From Bacteroidota bacterium (GTDB taxonomy: Bacteria; Bacteroidota; Bacteroidia; Sphingobacteriales; Sphingobacteriaceae), in assembly GCA_018828585.1 (NCBI GenBank), contig JAHJVW010000095.1, positions 1 through 42,948 on the forward strand: a stretch of 42,948 nucleotides of DNA, read 5' to 3'. Below the pieces are notes generated by a model. It had not been told where the DNA came from, did not search any database, and saw only the letters and a program-made list of their open reading frames with translations. Positions 7,725-15,617 of the stretch are shown in pieces. A program made the translations under genes and the position numbers. Positions within the stretch are counted from its first letter, which is position 1, and each line of letters begins with the position of its first letter.

Positions 7725-10700
7725 ATCCCCTCCACTATTTTAATTTCCTCTTCTGTTAATTCATACAACTCATAAACCATTTTATCAATTTGTTTATCAT
7801 CGATGTCAATTTGGTTTTTTATTGAACTTAGTTTGTTTTTTTCTGCTTTGAAATAATCTTCCCATTCGGCTTCTTCCGAAAGTTTTAATTTTGCTTTCTT
7901 TTTTGCCAGCTCTTTAATAAAATCGTCATACGTCAATAAATGCCAGTCTTGTAATTTTCTTGGTAAATCTTCTACCTCAAATTTTCGTTGAATCGTTCTT
8001 TGAAATTTCAACGAATTTTCTTGTTGTTGATTTTTTAACTCTAATATCTCATCACTTAATCCACCTAATTTTAAATCAACCTCCACTAGCTTTTTGGAAA
8101 TGGGAAAGGATTTGAAATGTTGTAATTTTACTTTAGGGAACAAATCATCAAATTCTGAATACTTGAACTTGAAGTAGAACGCCATCAATTTTGAGCCTAA
8201 AATCGACATTATTGATTTAGGATTGAACTTTGAATTATCATAAAATCTTGCGATAAATACTGATTGGTCAATCACAAAAGCCTGTTCTAAATATGCTACA
8301 ATCAATCGTATAGACGGAATTTGTCTTAGAACAATTCTTTTCCCATTAAAAAATTTAGGCTCCCTCGGTTCTGCTAACCATTTACCGTAGCTTATATAAC
8401 TGTCATTATTCCAATTCAAATATCCTGATTGAACATTTCTACCTCTTAGATATGGCAAAAAAGTTTCATCTTCTTTTTTATCAGATTGATAGGGGTCTTT
8501 CTCTATAAACTCTTTTGTATGCCCAATTCGTTTGTGATAAACTCCGACTCCTCTGCCAATGTCTGCTAATGTTTCTAATGCTATCGCATTATGATTTAGT
8601 TTTTTAAATATGTCATAAATATTTTTGGTTATATGAATGTTTATGAGAGTACCTTTTTCTTTTAACCAATCCTTTTGATTAATTTCTCCGATAACCTTGA
8701 ATTGCTCATTAGTACATTTGAAAAGTTTAGTTAAGTCATCTTTTGAGTTCTCAAAAGTGACAATAATTGTATCAACATTAGCATCTAAAAAAGTATTAGA
8801 TGGCATTGAAACAATTTCAACTATATGTGAATTATTCAAAAAGAATTTTCTCACATTCTCTAAAAATAAATTATTTAACCACGAATTCGGAACAATTAAA
8901 GAAGACATCCCTGTTTTAGAAATCAATTCTAAACTTTTTTCGAGAAATAATATGTATAGGTCGATTTGATAAGCCGATGTTTTGTAATTCTGTGTAAAGA
9001 AGTTTTTCATTTCTTTAGTAAACATTTCTTCCTTACTATTCACATAAGGCGGATTCCCAATAACCACATCAAAACCACCTTTATCAAAAACTTCTTTAAA
9101 CTCGTTATTCCAATTAAAAGCTTTATCGCCCGCTACTTCAACATCATCAATTAAAGAATTACCACATTTTAAGTTTTGGTTTAATGAGTTCAACTTTCTG
9201 CCTTTTCGGGCGGTACGTAACCATAAGGAAAGTTTGGCAATTTCTACGGCTTCCTCATTAATATCAACACCATAAAGGTTGTTTTCTAAAATGCTGTTTT
9301 CTACATCAGATAAAACCAAGCTTCCACCTAATAAAGTGGCTTTAATTTCATCTAACTTGGTATGCTCGGCAATTAAAAATTCTAAGGCTTGGTTTAAAAA
9401 CGCTCCCGAGCCACAAGCTGGGTCAACAATCTTTAATGCTAAAAGCCAATTGCGGTATTCGGTTATTTTTTGGTTAAGGGTTTCTCTTTTTGTTTTGTCT
9501 TTTCCTTTTGCTTTGGCATCAATAAACTCAAAATCTTCCTCTTTAATTTCAAGTTTTTCTTTTTGCGCTATACATAAAGCGCCAATCGTATTTTCTACGA
9601 TGTATTTGGTAATGTATTTTGGTGTGTAAAAAACGCCATCCTTTTTACGTTTGCTTACTTTTTCGGTTTTTTCACCTGTTAAGCTGGCTTGTATTTCATC
9701 AATCTCATTTAAAGAATGTTCAAAAATATGCCCAAGTATGTTTACATCAACTTCGCTTTCAAAATCATAATTGCTAAGTTTTAGTGAACCTTTAAATAGT
9801 AAATCATCATCAATGGTTAAACTATCTAAAATATCATCAGGGGCAAATAAACCGCCGTTGTACGCAAATATTTCTCCGTCTTTGCCGTGGTAGCCGGTGT
9901 TTAAATAATCGAAGTTTTTCCGAAACCTGGTATAAAGTGGGATGTAATTATCGTATTTGTCTTTAAGGTCGGTCCAATCTTGTAAAATCTTTCTTGTCCA
10001 GTTTGGGGAAACTAAACCTCTGTCTTCGGCAAAGAACAGAAACAAAAAGCGGTCTAAAAGTTTCTGCGTTTTCTTAAATAAAAACAACCTATCATAATCG
10101 GTGTTTTTATTGCAGATGTCATTAAACAAGTCTATTCTAAATTTCGCATAGTCTGCATAAAGCTGTTTGGTTACCTTTTCTTCTTGATGGTTGGATGCTT
10201 CTTTAATTTGAGCAGGTATATTTTTTAATAAGTAGCTTTCACCTAAACAAACCCATAATAATTTAAAATCATCAAAAGTTAAATTGAACAGATCGAATTC
10301 TTCAAATTCAACTGCATTATCAATATAAAATCTAAGCTTTCTGAAATTAGAAGTAATTACATATTTACACCCCTGTTGATTGTTTTTATAGCCAAATGCC
10401 TGACTTTCTATGCTACTTAAATCAACCGTCTTTGTAGACTTCAATTCTATCACGCTTAATACCTGCAATCCGTTTAAAATTGCTCCGTCTGCTTTTTTGC
10501 TTCCTTTCTCGTTCTTCTGTTCAGTTATTAAATTATGGTCTCCATCAGGATAAAGAGTATATCCCAAAACCTTAACAAATAACTCTCTTAAAAATCCCTC
10601 TTGATATTGTTCTTCTTTGGCATTTATAATATTTTCCTGTTTGGCAGGATTGTGAAATACATTTTGAAAATCTGAATAGGCTTTTTGAAGATCATGAGTA

Positions 10701-10750
10701 TTTAGCTCATTAAAATATTTGTTAAGTACAGATTTTTGAAAGAGAGACAT
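7721..10750 (-). CDS. Type IIG restriction enzyme / DNA methyltransferase (Eco57I-like)
   Basis: A 1009-residue single-chain restriction-modification protein that would both methylate and cut DNA. An N-terminal PD-(D/E)xK-like nuclease region has D88 followed by E102-L-K104 (ADGAILNG, then VIELKSTK). A helical linker follows, then an N6-adenine methyltransferase: GVFYTPKYIT (about 372-381), the AdoMet motif DPACGSG (443-449), YGVDI (493-497) and the catalytic NPPY (566-569). The C-terminal third, from about 720, has YLRGRNVQSGYL and other features of TaqI/Eco57I-type target-recognition domains, ending in a coiled helical tail. No separate specificity or methylase gene is present, so it should act alone. 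The recognition sequence cannot be inferred. The C-terminal half is visibly more AT-rich than the methyltransferase half. Confidence 0.9.
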   Translation of the reverse strand: MSLFQKSVLNKYFNELNTHDLQKAYSDFQNVFHNPAKQENIINAKEEQYQEGFLRELFVKVLGYTLYPDGDHNLITEQKNEKGSKKADGAILNGLQVLSVIELKSTKTVDLSSIESQAFGYKNNQQGCKYVITSNFRKLRFYIDNAVEFEEFDLFNLTFDDFKLLWVCLGESYLLKNIPAQIKEASNHQEEKVTKQLYADYAKFRIDLFNDICNKNTDYDRLFLFKKTQKLLDRFLFLFFAEDRGLVSPNWTRKILQDWTDLKDKYDNYIPLYTRFRKNFDYLNTGYHGKDGEIFAYNGGLFAPDDILDSLTIDDDLLFKGSLKLSNYDFESEVDVNILGHIFEHSLNEIDEIQASLTGEKTEKVSKRKKDGVFYTPKYITKYIVENTIGALCIAQKEKLEIKEEDFEFIDAKAKGKDKTKRETLNQKITEYRNWLLALKIVDPACGSGAFLNQALEFLIAEHTKLDEIKATLLGGSLVLSDVENSILENNLYGVDINEEAVEIAKLSLWLRTARKGRKLNSLNQNLKCGNSLIDDVEVAGDKAFNWNNEFKEVFDKGGFDVVIGNPPYVNSKEEMFTKEMKNFFTQNYKTSAYQIDLYILFLEKSLELISKTGMSSLIVPNSWLNNLFLENVRKFFLNNSHIVEIVSMPSNTFLDANVDTIIVTFENSKDDLTKLFKCTNEQFKVIGEINQKDWLKEKGTLINIHITKNIYDIFKKLNHNAIALETLADIGRGVGVYHKRIGHTKEFIEKDPYQSDKKEDETFLPYLRGRNVQSGYLNWNNDSYISYGKWLAEPREPKFFNGKRIVLRQIPSIRLIVAYLEQAFVIDQSVFIARFYDNSKFNPKSIMSILGSKLMAFYFKFKYSEFDDLFPKVKLQHFKSFPISKKLVEVDLKLGGLSDEILELKNQQQENSLKFQRTIQRKFEVEDLPRKLQDWHLLTYDDFIKELAKKKAKLKLSEEAEWEDYFKAEKNKLSSIKNQIDIDDKQIDKMVYELYELTEEEIKIVEGI

Positions 10751-11204
10751 GTTTTAAAAAAGGATATGCCACAATATCCGAAAAATCATTTTAAAAATTA
10801 ATCTTCTTTAATTTAATTGTTTCCTATTTATTTAAGATGTACTTAATTTTGTTAATGGACTAACAAAGCTGTTCGACCTATTAGCAAAGCGTATGACGTA
10901 CCAGAGATAAAAGAGATTTGTAATCTCCTTAATAGCATATCACTTATTTAATATTTAATAGCTTAAAAGAAATACTTACACGCATGGAGTTTGCTAAATT
11001 GGATTAAAATCCAATTTGCTTTAAAGTTCGACATGCCCTAAGGAACATGTCGAACAGCATTAATTTTAAATGATTTAGAACAATACTACACAACCCATCG
11101 TCATTAAATTTTATGACGCTCCTCATTTTTCTGATGCTGTAAAACATTCAAATTGCGATATAGTTATAGTTTTAACAACAGCCATAACTGACCCCTTTAA
11201 GTAT
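10751..11204. other. 454-bp intergenic region holding several palindromes
   Basis: No gene seen. It separates the minus-strand restriction cassette from the plus-strand CoA-transferase and so should contain two divergent promoters, but I see no exact TAnnTTTG box I would trust. It holds an inverted GAGATTTGTAATCTC at 10913-10927, a perfect palindrome with 10-bp arms at 10996-11017 (AAATTGGATT on the left), and the right-hand 35-bp repeat at 11027-11061. A fragment related to the inverted end of that repeat (GCTGTTCGACC) lies near 10868-10878. Confidence 0.6.
11027..11061. repeat. Right 35-bp repeat with perfect hairpin
   Basis: Carries TTCGACATG (11027-11035) and its exact reverse complement CATGTCGAA (11046-11054) around a 10-base loop. 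It is 29/35 identical to 6526-6560, on the other side of the restriction cassette. Confidence 0.65.
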
Positions 11205-12488
11205 ATGATTGACATAAAATATTCCTCTGCAGCAGAGGCTTTAAAAATTGTAAAATCTGGTGATCGGGTTTTTATCCATGGTGGCGCCGCAACACCTACT
11301 TGTTTGATCGAAGCTTTACAAAATAGACATCAAGAATTATCAAATGTTGAATTGGTGAGTATTACTACCTTGGGTAGTGTGAACTTTGATAAGCCAGAGC
11401 ATCGCAAATCTTTCTTTATGAATTCTTTATTTGTATCGGCAGCAACGCGGTCTGTTGCAAATAGTGAAAGCGGAGACTATGTGCCTGTTTTCCTAAGTCA
11501 AATTCCGCAACTTTTTAATCGTAATATTTTACCTATTGATGTCGCTTTAATACAGGTTTCGCCACCCGATTTTCATGGCTATTGCTCGTTAGGAACCTCA
11601 GTAGATATTACCAAAGGGGCTACAAGTAATGCCAAACATATTATTGCGCAAGTAAATCCACTGATGCCTCGTACGCATGGAGATGGCTTTATTCATGTTA
11701 AACAAATTAACGCGTTGGTGAAACATACATCGACTTTGCCAGAGGTGAATTACGATTTAGCAAGCGACGATATCACTAAAAAAATTGGATATAACGTAGC
11801 TTGTTTAGTAGAAAATGGTGCAACCTTACAATTGGGTATTGGTGCAATTCCAGATCAAGTACTTAAAAACCTGACCACACATCAAAACTTAGGCTTACAT
11901 ACCGAAATGTTTTCGGATGGAATTATGCCACTTATTGAACGTGGCATCATCAATAACAGTCAAAAGAAACTGAATGTAGGCAGGTCGGTAACCGCATTTA
12001 TTACTGGTACCCGTAAATTATATGATTTTGTTGACGATAATCCGGCTGTTAGAGTGATGGACATTAGTTATGTAAATGACACCAGCACCATTAGACAAAA
12101 CCCAAAAGTGGTGGCTATTAATAGCGCCATAGAAATAGACCTCACTGGTCAGGTGTGTGCCGATTCAATTGGTACTTATCAGTTTTCGGGTATCGGAGGG
12201 CAGATGGATTTTATGCGAGGTGCTTCTTTATCCGAAGGGGGAAAACCTATTATCGCTTTGCCATCACAAACTCATAAAGGCATCAGTCGGATTACCCCTT
12301 TTTTGAAGGAGGGCGCAGGCGTAGTGACAACAAGAGGACATGTACATTGGGTGGTGACAGAATATGGTATGGTTGATTTATTTGGTAAAAATTTAGCACA
12401 AAGGGCTTCAGCTTTGATTGCATTAGCGCATCCAAACCACAGAGAACAGTTAGAAAAAGCTTATTTCGAAAGGTTTAAAAAGGGATAG
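11205..12488 (+). CDS. Acetyl-CoA hydrolase / CoA-transferase family protein
   Basis: Moves CoA between acyl-CoA and a carboxylic acid such as acetate, succinate or 4-hydroxybutyrate, or hydrolyses acetyl-CoA, in the cytoplasm. The 427-residue chain shows both halves of the family: an N-terminal CoA-transferase domain with VFIHGGAATPT (about 22-32) and SPPDFHGYCSLG (119-130), and a C-terminal domain with LGIGAIPDQVL (210-220), HTEMFSDG (232-239), GIGGQMDFMRGA and GGKPIIALPSQT. By analogy with 4-hydroxybutyrate CoA-transferase, E234 in HTEMFSDG is the likely catalytic glutamate. The gene stands alone, upstream of the oxidase cluster with about 115 bases between. The actual acyl substrates cannot be told from the sequence. 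Confidence 0.88.
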   Translation: MIDIKYSSAAEALKIVKSGDRVFIHGGAATPTCLIEALQNRHQELSNVELVSITTLGSVNFDKPEHRKSFFMNSLFVSAATRSVANSESGDYVPVFLSQIPQLFNRNILPIDVALIQVSPPDFHGYCSLGTSVDITKGATSNAKHIIAQVNPLMPRTHGDGFIHVKQINALVKHTSTLPEVNYDLASDDITKKIGYNVACLVENGATLQLGIGAIPDQVLKNLTTHQNLGLHTEMFSDGIMPLIERGIINNSQKKLNVGRSVTAFITGTRKLYDFVDDNPAVRVMDISYVNDTSTIRQNPKVVAINSAIEIDLTGQVCADSIGTYQFSGIGGQMDFMRGASLSEGGKPIIALPSQTHKGISRITPFLKEGAGVVTTRGHVHWVVTEYGMVDLFGKNLAQRASALIALAHPNHREQLEKAYFERFKKG

Positions 12489-12537
12489 ATCATCAATATT
12501 TATCATCCCTAATTAAATACCTAAATCAAGATTTAAA

Positions 12538-12551
12538 GTGATATCCATCAT
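12538..12551. promoter_or_regulatory. Crp/Fnr-type operator ahead of the ccoI operon
   Basis: GTGAT-ATCC-ATCAT has the layout of an FNR-family site (TTGAT-N4-ATCAA). The same core recurs at 15528-15541 before ccoNO. Its centre is about 41 bases upstream of the start site predicted from the -7 box at 12574, the classical spacing for activation. Confidence 0.6.
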
Positions 12552-12573
12552 ATTTTAAACATCCCTATCTCCC

Positions 12574-12581
12574 TACCTTAG
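12574..12581 (+). promoter_or_regulatory. -7 promoter box of the DUF2892-ccoI-ccoS operon
   Basis: TACCTTAG differs from TAnnTTTG at one position. The identical octamer occurs at 15577-15584 before ccoNO, so the two oxidase operons share operator core and promoter box. The ATG is 21 bases downstream. Confidence 0.5.
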
Positions 12582-12602
12582 GATTATTAAATTTTAATCA
12601 TC

Positions 12603-12797
12603 ATGAGAACAAATATGGGAATAGCCGATAGGCTCATCAGAACTGTAATTGCCTTGAGTATTTTAGTTCTTTATTTTATGGGAATCATTTCTGGAGTGGT
12701 GGCAATTATTGGCATTGTTCTTTCTGTCATCTTTTTAGTGACCAGCATGATGAGTTTTTGTCCGCTGTATAAGCTATTCAATTTTTCTACAAAATAA
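12603..12797 (+). CDS. DUF2892 (YgaP-type transmembrane) small membrane protein
   Basis: A 64-residue protein with two hydrophobic segments (about 13-28 and 30-50) and the terminal CPLYKLF motif typical of the DUF2892/YgaP_TM family of inner-membrane hairpins. Members occur alone or fused to rhodanese domains; their biochemical role is poorly defined. It is the first gene downstream of the Crp/Fnr-like palindrome and is followed 14 bases later by ccoI, so it is likely co-expressed with the oxidase assembly genes. A second ATG at codon 5 is also possible as the start. Confidence 0.82.
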   Translation: MRTNMGIADRLIRTVIALSILVLYFMGIISGVVAIIGIVLSVIFLVTSMMSFCPLYKLFNFSTK

Positions 12798-12811
12798 AAT
12801 AGTGCTTATTG

Positions 12812-15196
12812 ATGGATATCCTAATAAAATCTATCTGTTATCATTGTGGAGATAGCTGTATTTCTGACCGTATTTCGAAAGACGAAAAAAGCTTTTGTTG
12901 CCACGGCTGTTTAAATGTTTATGAGATCCTCTCATCCAGTAAACTCGGGAACTATTACCTATTAAACCATCATCCTGGGGAAAGTCAAAAAGGAGAAAAA
13001 AATAAATTTGCCTTTTTGAATGAGGAAGAAATAGCCTCTAAAATCATCCATTATCAGGATGCTAATAAAACGATTGTTTCCTTTTATATTCCGGCTATCC
13101 ATTGTAGTTCTTGTATTTGGTTGCTCGAGCATTTAAATACTTTAAGGGATGGCATATTAGAAAACCGGGTAGACTTTTTAAAGAAACAAGTCCACATTCA
13201 GTTTAACCAGCAAAAAATATCGCTTAAAGAAATCGCCGAATTATTAAGCGAAATTGGGTACGAACCTCTCGTCAATTTTCAAGATGTAGTGAATAAGGAC
13301 ATTCAAAAGAAAGACGATTTAATTCCAAAAATTGCTTTGGCAGGTTTTTGTTTTGGTAATGCCATGTTATTGAGTTTTCCTGCCTATTTCGGTTTGTCTT
13401 TACAGGAGCGAGACTTTGGTCGATTTTTTAGTTTATTGAGCTTATTATTTTGTATTCCATCTGTATTTTATTCAGGTTCTGATTATTTTAAACAAGCCTA
13501 CAAATCGTTGAAAAAAGGAGTCTTAAATATCGATTTTCCCTTGGCATTAGGTATTTCTGTTTTATTTCTTCGAACTATTTTTGATTATGCTTTCTATTTA
13601 GGAGATGGTTTTGCCGATAGCTTGACGGGTTTAATCTTCTTTTTATTGATTGGGAAATTTGTACAGCAAAAAACCTATCATCACATCTCTTTTGAAAGAG
13701 ATTATCGATCATTTTTCCCTGTGGCAGTTGATATGATTCAAACAGATGGAATTACTAAACCGGTTGCTTTGGAACAATTAAAAGAAGGTGATCGCATTTT
13801 GGTGAAGAATGAAGAAATTATTCCTGCTGATGCCATTTTATTAAGGGGCAATGCGCTCATAGATTTTAGTTTCGTTACCGGCGAAGCAGAACCTGTGAAT
13901 AAAACTTTAGGAGAAATCATTTATGCCGGCGGACGTCAAAAAGGAAGTGCCTTAGAACTAGAAGTAGTAAAACCTGTATCGCAAAGCTATTTAACCGGTT
14001 TATGGAATAATGAGGCTTTTCAAAAAAATCGTGAGGACAAAATTCAGACTTTTGTAAATAAAGTCAGTCACTATTTCAGTATTGTTTTAATGGTTATTGC
14101 TTTAGTTACCTTTTTATACTGGTTACCACATTGGGAAACCGGTTTAAATGCTTTCACTGCGGTTTTAATTGTTGCTTGTCCTTGCGCCTTAGCACTGAGT
14201 ACGCCTTTTACCATGTCTGCGGCACTAAGTATTTTCGATAAAAATAAATTCTATCTCAAAAGTACAGATGTGGTAGAGCAATTGGCTGCTATTGACACCA
14301 TTGTTTTTGATAAAACAGGAACCGTAACCATTGCCGATGCAAATAAAGTGAGTTTTTCATGCTCTTTAGCTGATGATCAAAAAAGATTGATTTATAGTGC
14401 TTGTGCAAATTCAACACACCCTTTGAGTCGTAAGATTTGTACTTTTTTAGATGTTTATCGGGCTACTGACTTAAAAGGCTATAAAGAAATACCTGGTAAA
14501 GGAATTTTAGCCCAATTTCAAAGTGATTTTATTTGTTTAGGAAGTAAGGATTTTGTTGATAAAAACGTTCTATCTGATGGTTTATATCCAGAGGTACATG
14601 TCAGCATTAACCTAGATTACTTAGGATATTTCACCGTTAAACAAGAGTTTAGAGAGGGCCTAAAACCCTTATTAAGGGATCTTAACGAAAATTATAGCAC
14701 TTATTTAATATCTGGTGACAACCGAAAGGATGAAGTACTACTAAAGGATTATTTTTCATCAACAGATGATTTGTTTTTTAGCCAGTCACCTCAAAACAAA
14801 CTCGATTTCATCAAAAGAAAACAAGAAAAGAACGCTAAAATATTAATGATTGGGGATGGATTAAATGATGCAGGAGCTTTAAAACAAAGTCATGCTGGTA
14901 TTGCCATTACAGATCATATCAATAACTTCACCCCAGGTAGTGATGCGATTTTAGATGGTGAAATGCTTTATTTGCTACCCTCCTTTCTTCGCTTTTCTAA
15001 GGCAGCAGTTAAAATTGTTCATATCTCTTTTGTGATCGCCATTTGCTATAATATTATCGGAATCAGCTTTGCCATACAAGGACTATTATCACCATTAATA
15101 GCTGCCATTTTAATGCCTATTAGCACAGTCACCATTATTTCTTTCACTAGTATAGCTACACATTTAGCCGCTAAAAAACACCAACTGATCTCATGA
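12812..15196 (+). CDS. ccoI: Copper-translocating P-type ATPase for cbb3 oxidase assembly
   Basis: Inner-membrane pump thought to deliver copper for the CuB centre of cbb3 oxidase. With ATG at 12812 it has 794 residues; a TTG one codon upstream is unlikely to be used. The N-terminus has a cysteine-rich metal-binding segment (CYHCGDSC at 9-16, FCCHGC at 28-33), followed by a heavy-metal-associated domain with HCSSC (97-101). Then come membrane helices, the actuator domain TGEAEPVNK, the ion-binding CPC motif in VACPCALALSTP (about 455-460), the phosphorylation site DKTGT (about 500) and GDGLNDAGAL (about 679). The cysteine-rich N-terminal segment is typical of the CcoI/FixI branch rather than CopA. 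It overlaps ccoS by ATGA. Confidence 0.93.
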   Translation: MDILIKSICYHCGDSCISDRISKDEKSFCCHGCLNVYEILSSSKLGNYYLLNHHPGESQKGEKNKFAFLNEEEIASKIIHYQDANKTIVSFYIPAIHCSSCIWLLEHLNTLRDGILENRVDFLKKQVHIQFNQQKISLKEIAELLSEIGYEPLVNFQDVVNKDIQKKDDLIPKIALAGFCFGNAMLLSFPAYFGLSLQERDFGRFFSLLSLLFCIPSVFYSGSDYFKQAYKSLKKGVLNIDFPLALGISVLFLRTIFDYAFYLGDGFADSLTGLIFFLLIGKFVQQKTYHHISFERDYRSFFPVAVDMIQTDGITKPVALEQLKEGDRILVKNEEIIPADAILLRGNALIDFSFVTGEAEPVNKTLGEIIYAGGRQKGSALELEVVKPVSQSYLTGLWNNEAFQKNREDKIQTFVNKVSHYFSIVLMVIALVTFLYWLPHWETGLNAFTAVLIVACPCALALSTPFTMSAALSIFDKNKFYLKSTDVVEQLAAIDTIVFDKTGTVTIADANKVSFSCSLADDQKRLIYSACANSTHPLSRKICTFLDVYRATDLKGYKEIPGKGILAQFQSDFICLGSKDFVDKNVLSDGLYPEVHVSINLDYLGYFTVKQEFREGLKPLLRDLNENYSTYLISGDNRKDEVLLKDYFSSTDDLFFSQSPQNKLDFIKRKQEKNAKILMIGDGLNDAGALKQSHAGIAITDHINNFTPGSDAILDGEMLYLLPSFLRFSKAAVKIVHISFVIAICYNIIGISFAIQGLLSPLIAAILMPISTVTIISFTSIATHLAAKKHQLIS

Positions 15197-15360
15197 GTAT
15201 CATCTATTTTTTGATTTTTTGCAGCCTGTTGTTAGCCATCATATTTTTGATTGCATTTTTCTGGGCACATAAAAATGGCCAGAATGATGATTTATACACT
15301 CCTGCTGTAAGGATATTGTTTGATGATGAGGATGTGAAAGAAGAAGAAAAGAAAAACTAA
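15193..15360 (+). CDS. ccoS: cbb3 oxidase maturation protein CcoS
   Basis: A 55-residue membrane protein needed for cofactor insertion into cbb3 oxidase. It has one hydrophobic helix (about 3-25) followed by FFWAHKNGQNDDLYTPAVRI, which matches the CcoS pattern of a W, then GQ-x-DD, PA-x-RIL and a DD pair. The tail is strongly acidic then basic (DDEDVKEEEKKN). The start codon overlaps the ccoI stop (ATGA at 15193-15196), so the two are translationally coupled, the usual ccoI-ccoS arrangement. Confidence 0.9.
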   Translation: MSIIYFLIFCSLLLAIIFLIAFFWAHKNGQNDDLYTPAVRILFDDEDVKEEEKKN

Positions 15361-15527
15361 TCTTTTCAACTCCTATTTAAAGATTCAAAAACTCTTATTC
15401 TTAATATAAATTTAGGTTAACTTTTCCAACACAACTCGCGATTTTTCATCGGAACTATCGCGTAAAACGCACCACCGTAATCTTTCATCATGGAAACCAT
15501 TTAATCAAATCCAATCTTTTCCATTTA

Positions 15528-15541
15528 GTGATATCCATCAC
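15528..15541. promoter_or_regulatory. Crp/Fnr-type operator ahead of ccoNO
   Basis: GTGAT-ATCC-ATCAC is a palindrome with 5-bp arms and shares 13 of 14 bases with the site at 12538. Possible promoter boxes downstream are TACCTTAG (15577-15584) and TACTTTTA (15586-15593). The second would place the operator centre about 62 bases from the start site, close to a class I activator position. Confidence 0.6.
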
Positions 15542-15576
15542 TTATTTAACCACCCACTGTCATTCTATTGTAAGGC

Positions 15577-15584
15577 TACCTTAG
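15577..15584 (+). promoter_or_regulatory. -7 promoter box candidate of ccoNO
   Basis: TACCTTAG is identical to the box ahead of the ccoI operon. TACTTTTA two bases downstream is an alternative; each has one mismatch to TAnnTTTG. Confidence 0.4.
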
Positions 15585-15617
15585 ATACTTTTACATCAAT
15601 TAAAAGCTATTTGAACT

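Noticed and set aside
9279-9629. 116-codon plus-strand frame, and others at 8697 and 8966
   Set aside because: All are antisense to the conserved methyltransferase region of the type IIG gene and are explained by its codon use.
15437-15462. Inverted repeat CGCGAT/ATCGCG upstream of ccoNO
   Set aside because: Only 6-bp arms with a 14-base loop, and no counterpart before the ccoI operon; the GTGAT-N4-ATCAC site is the shared signal.
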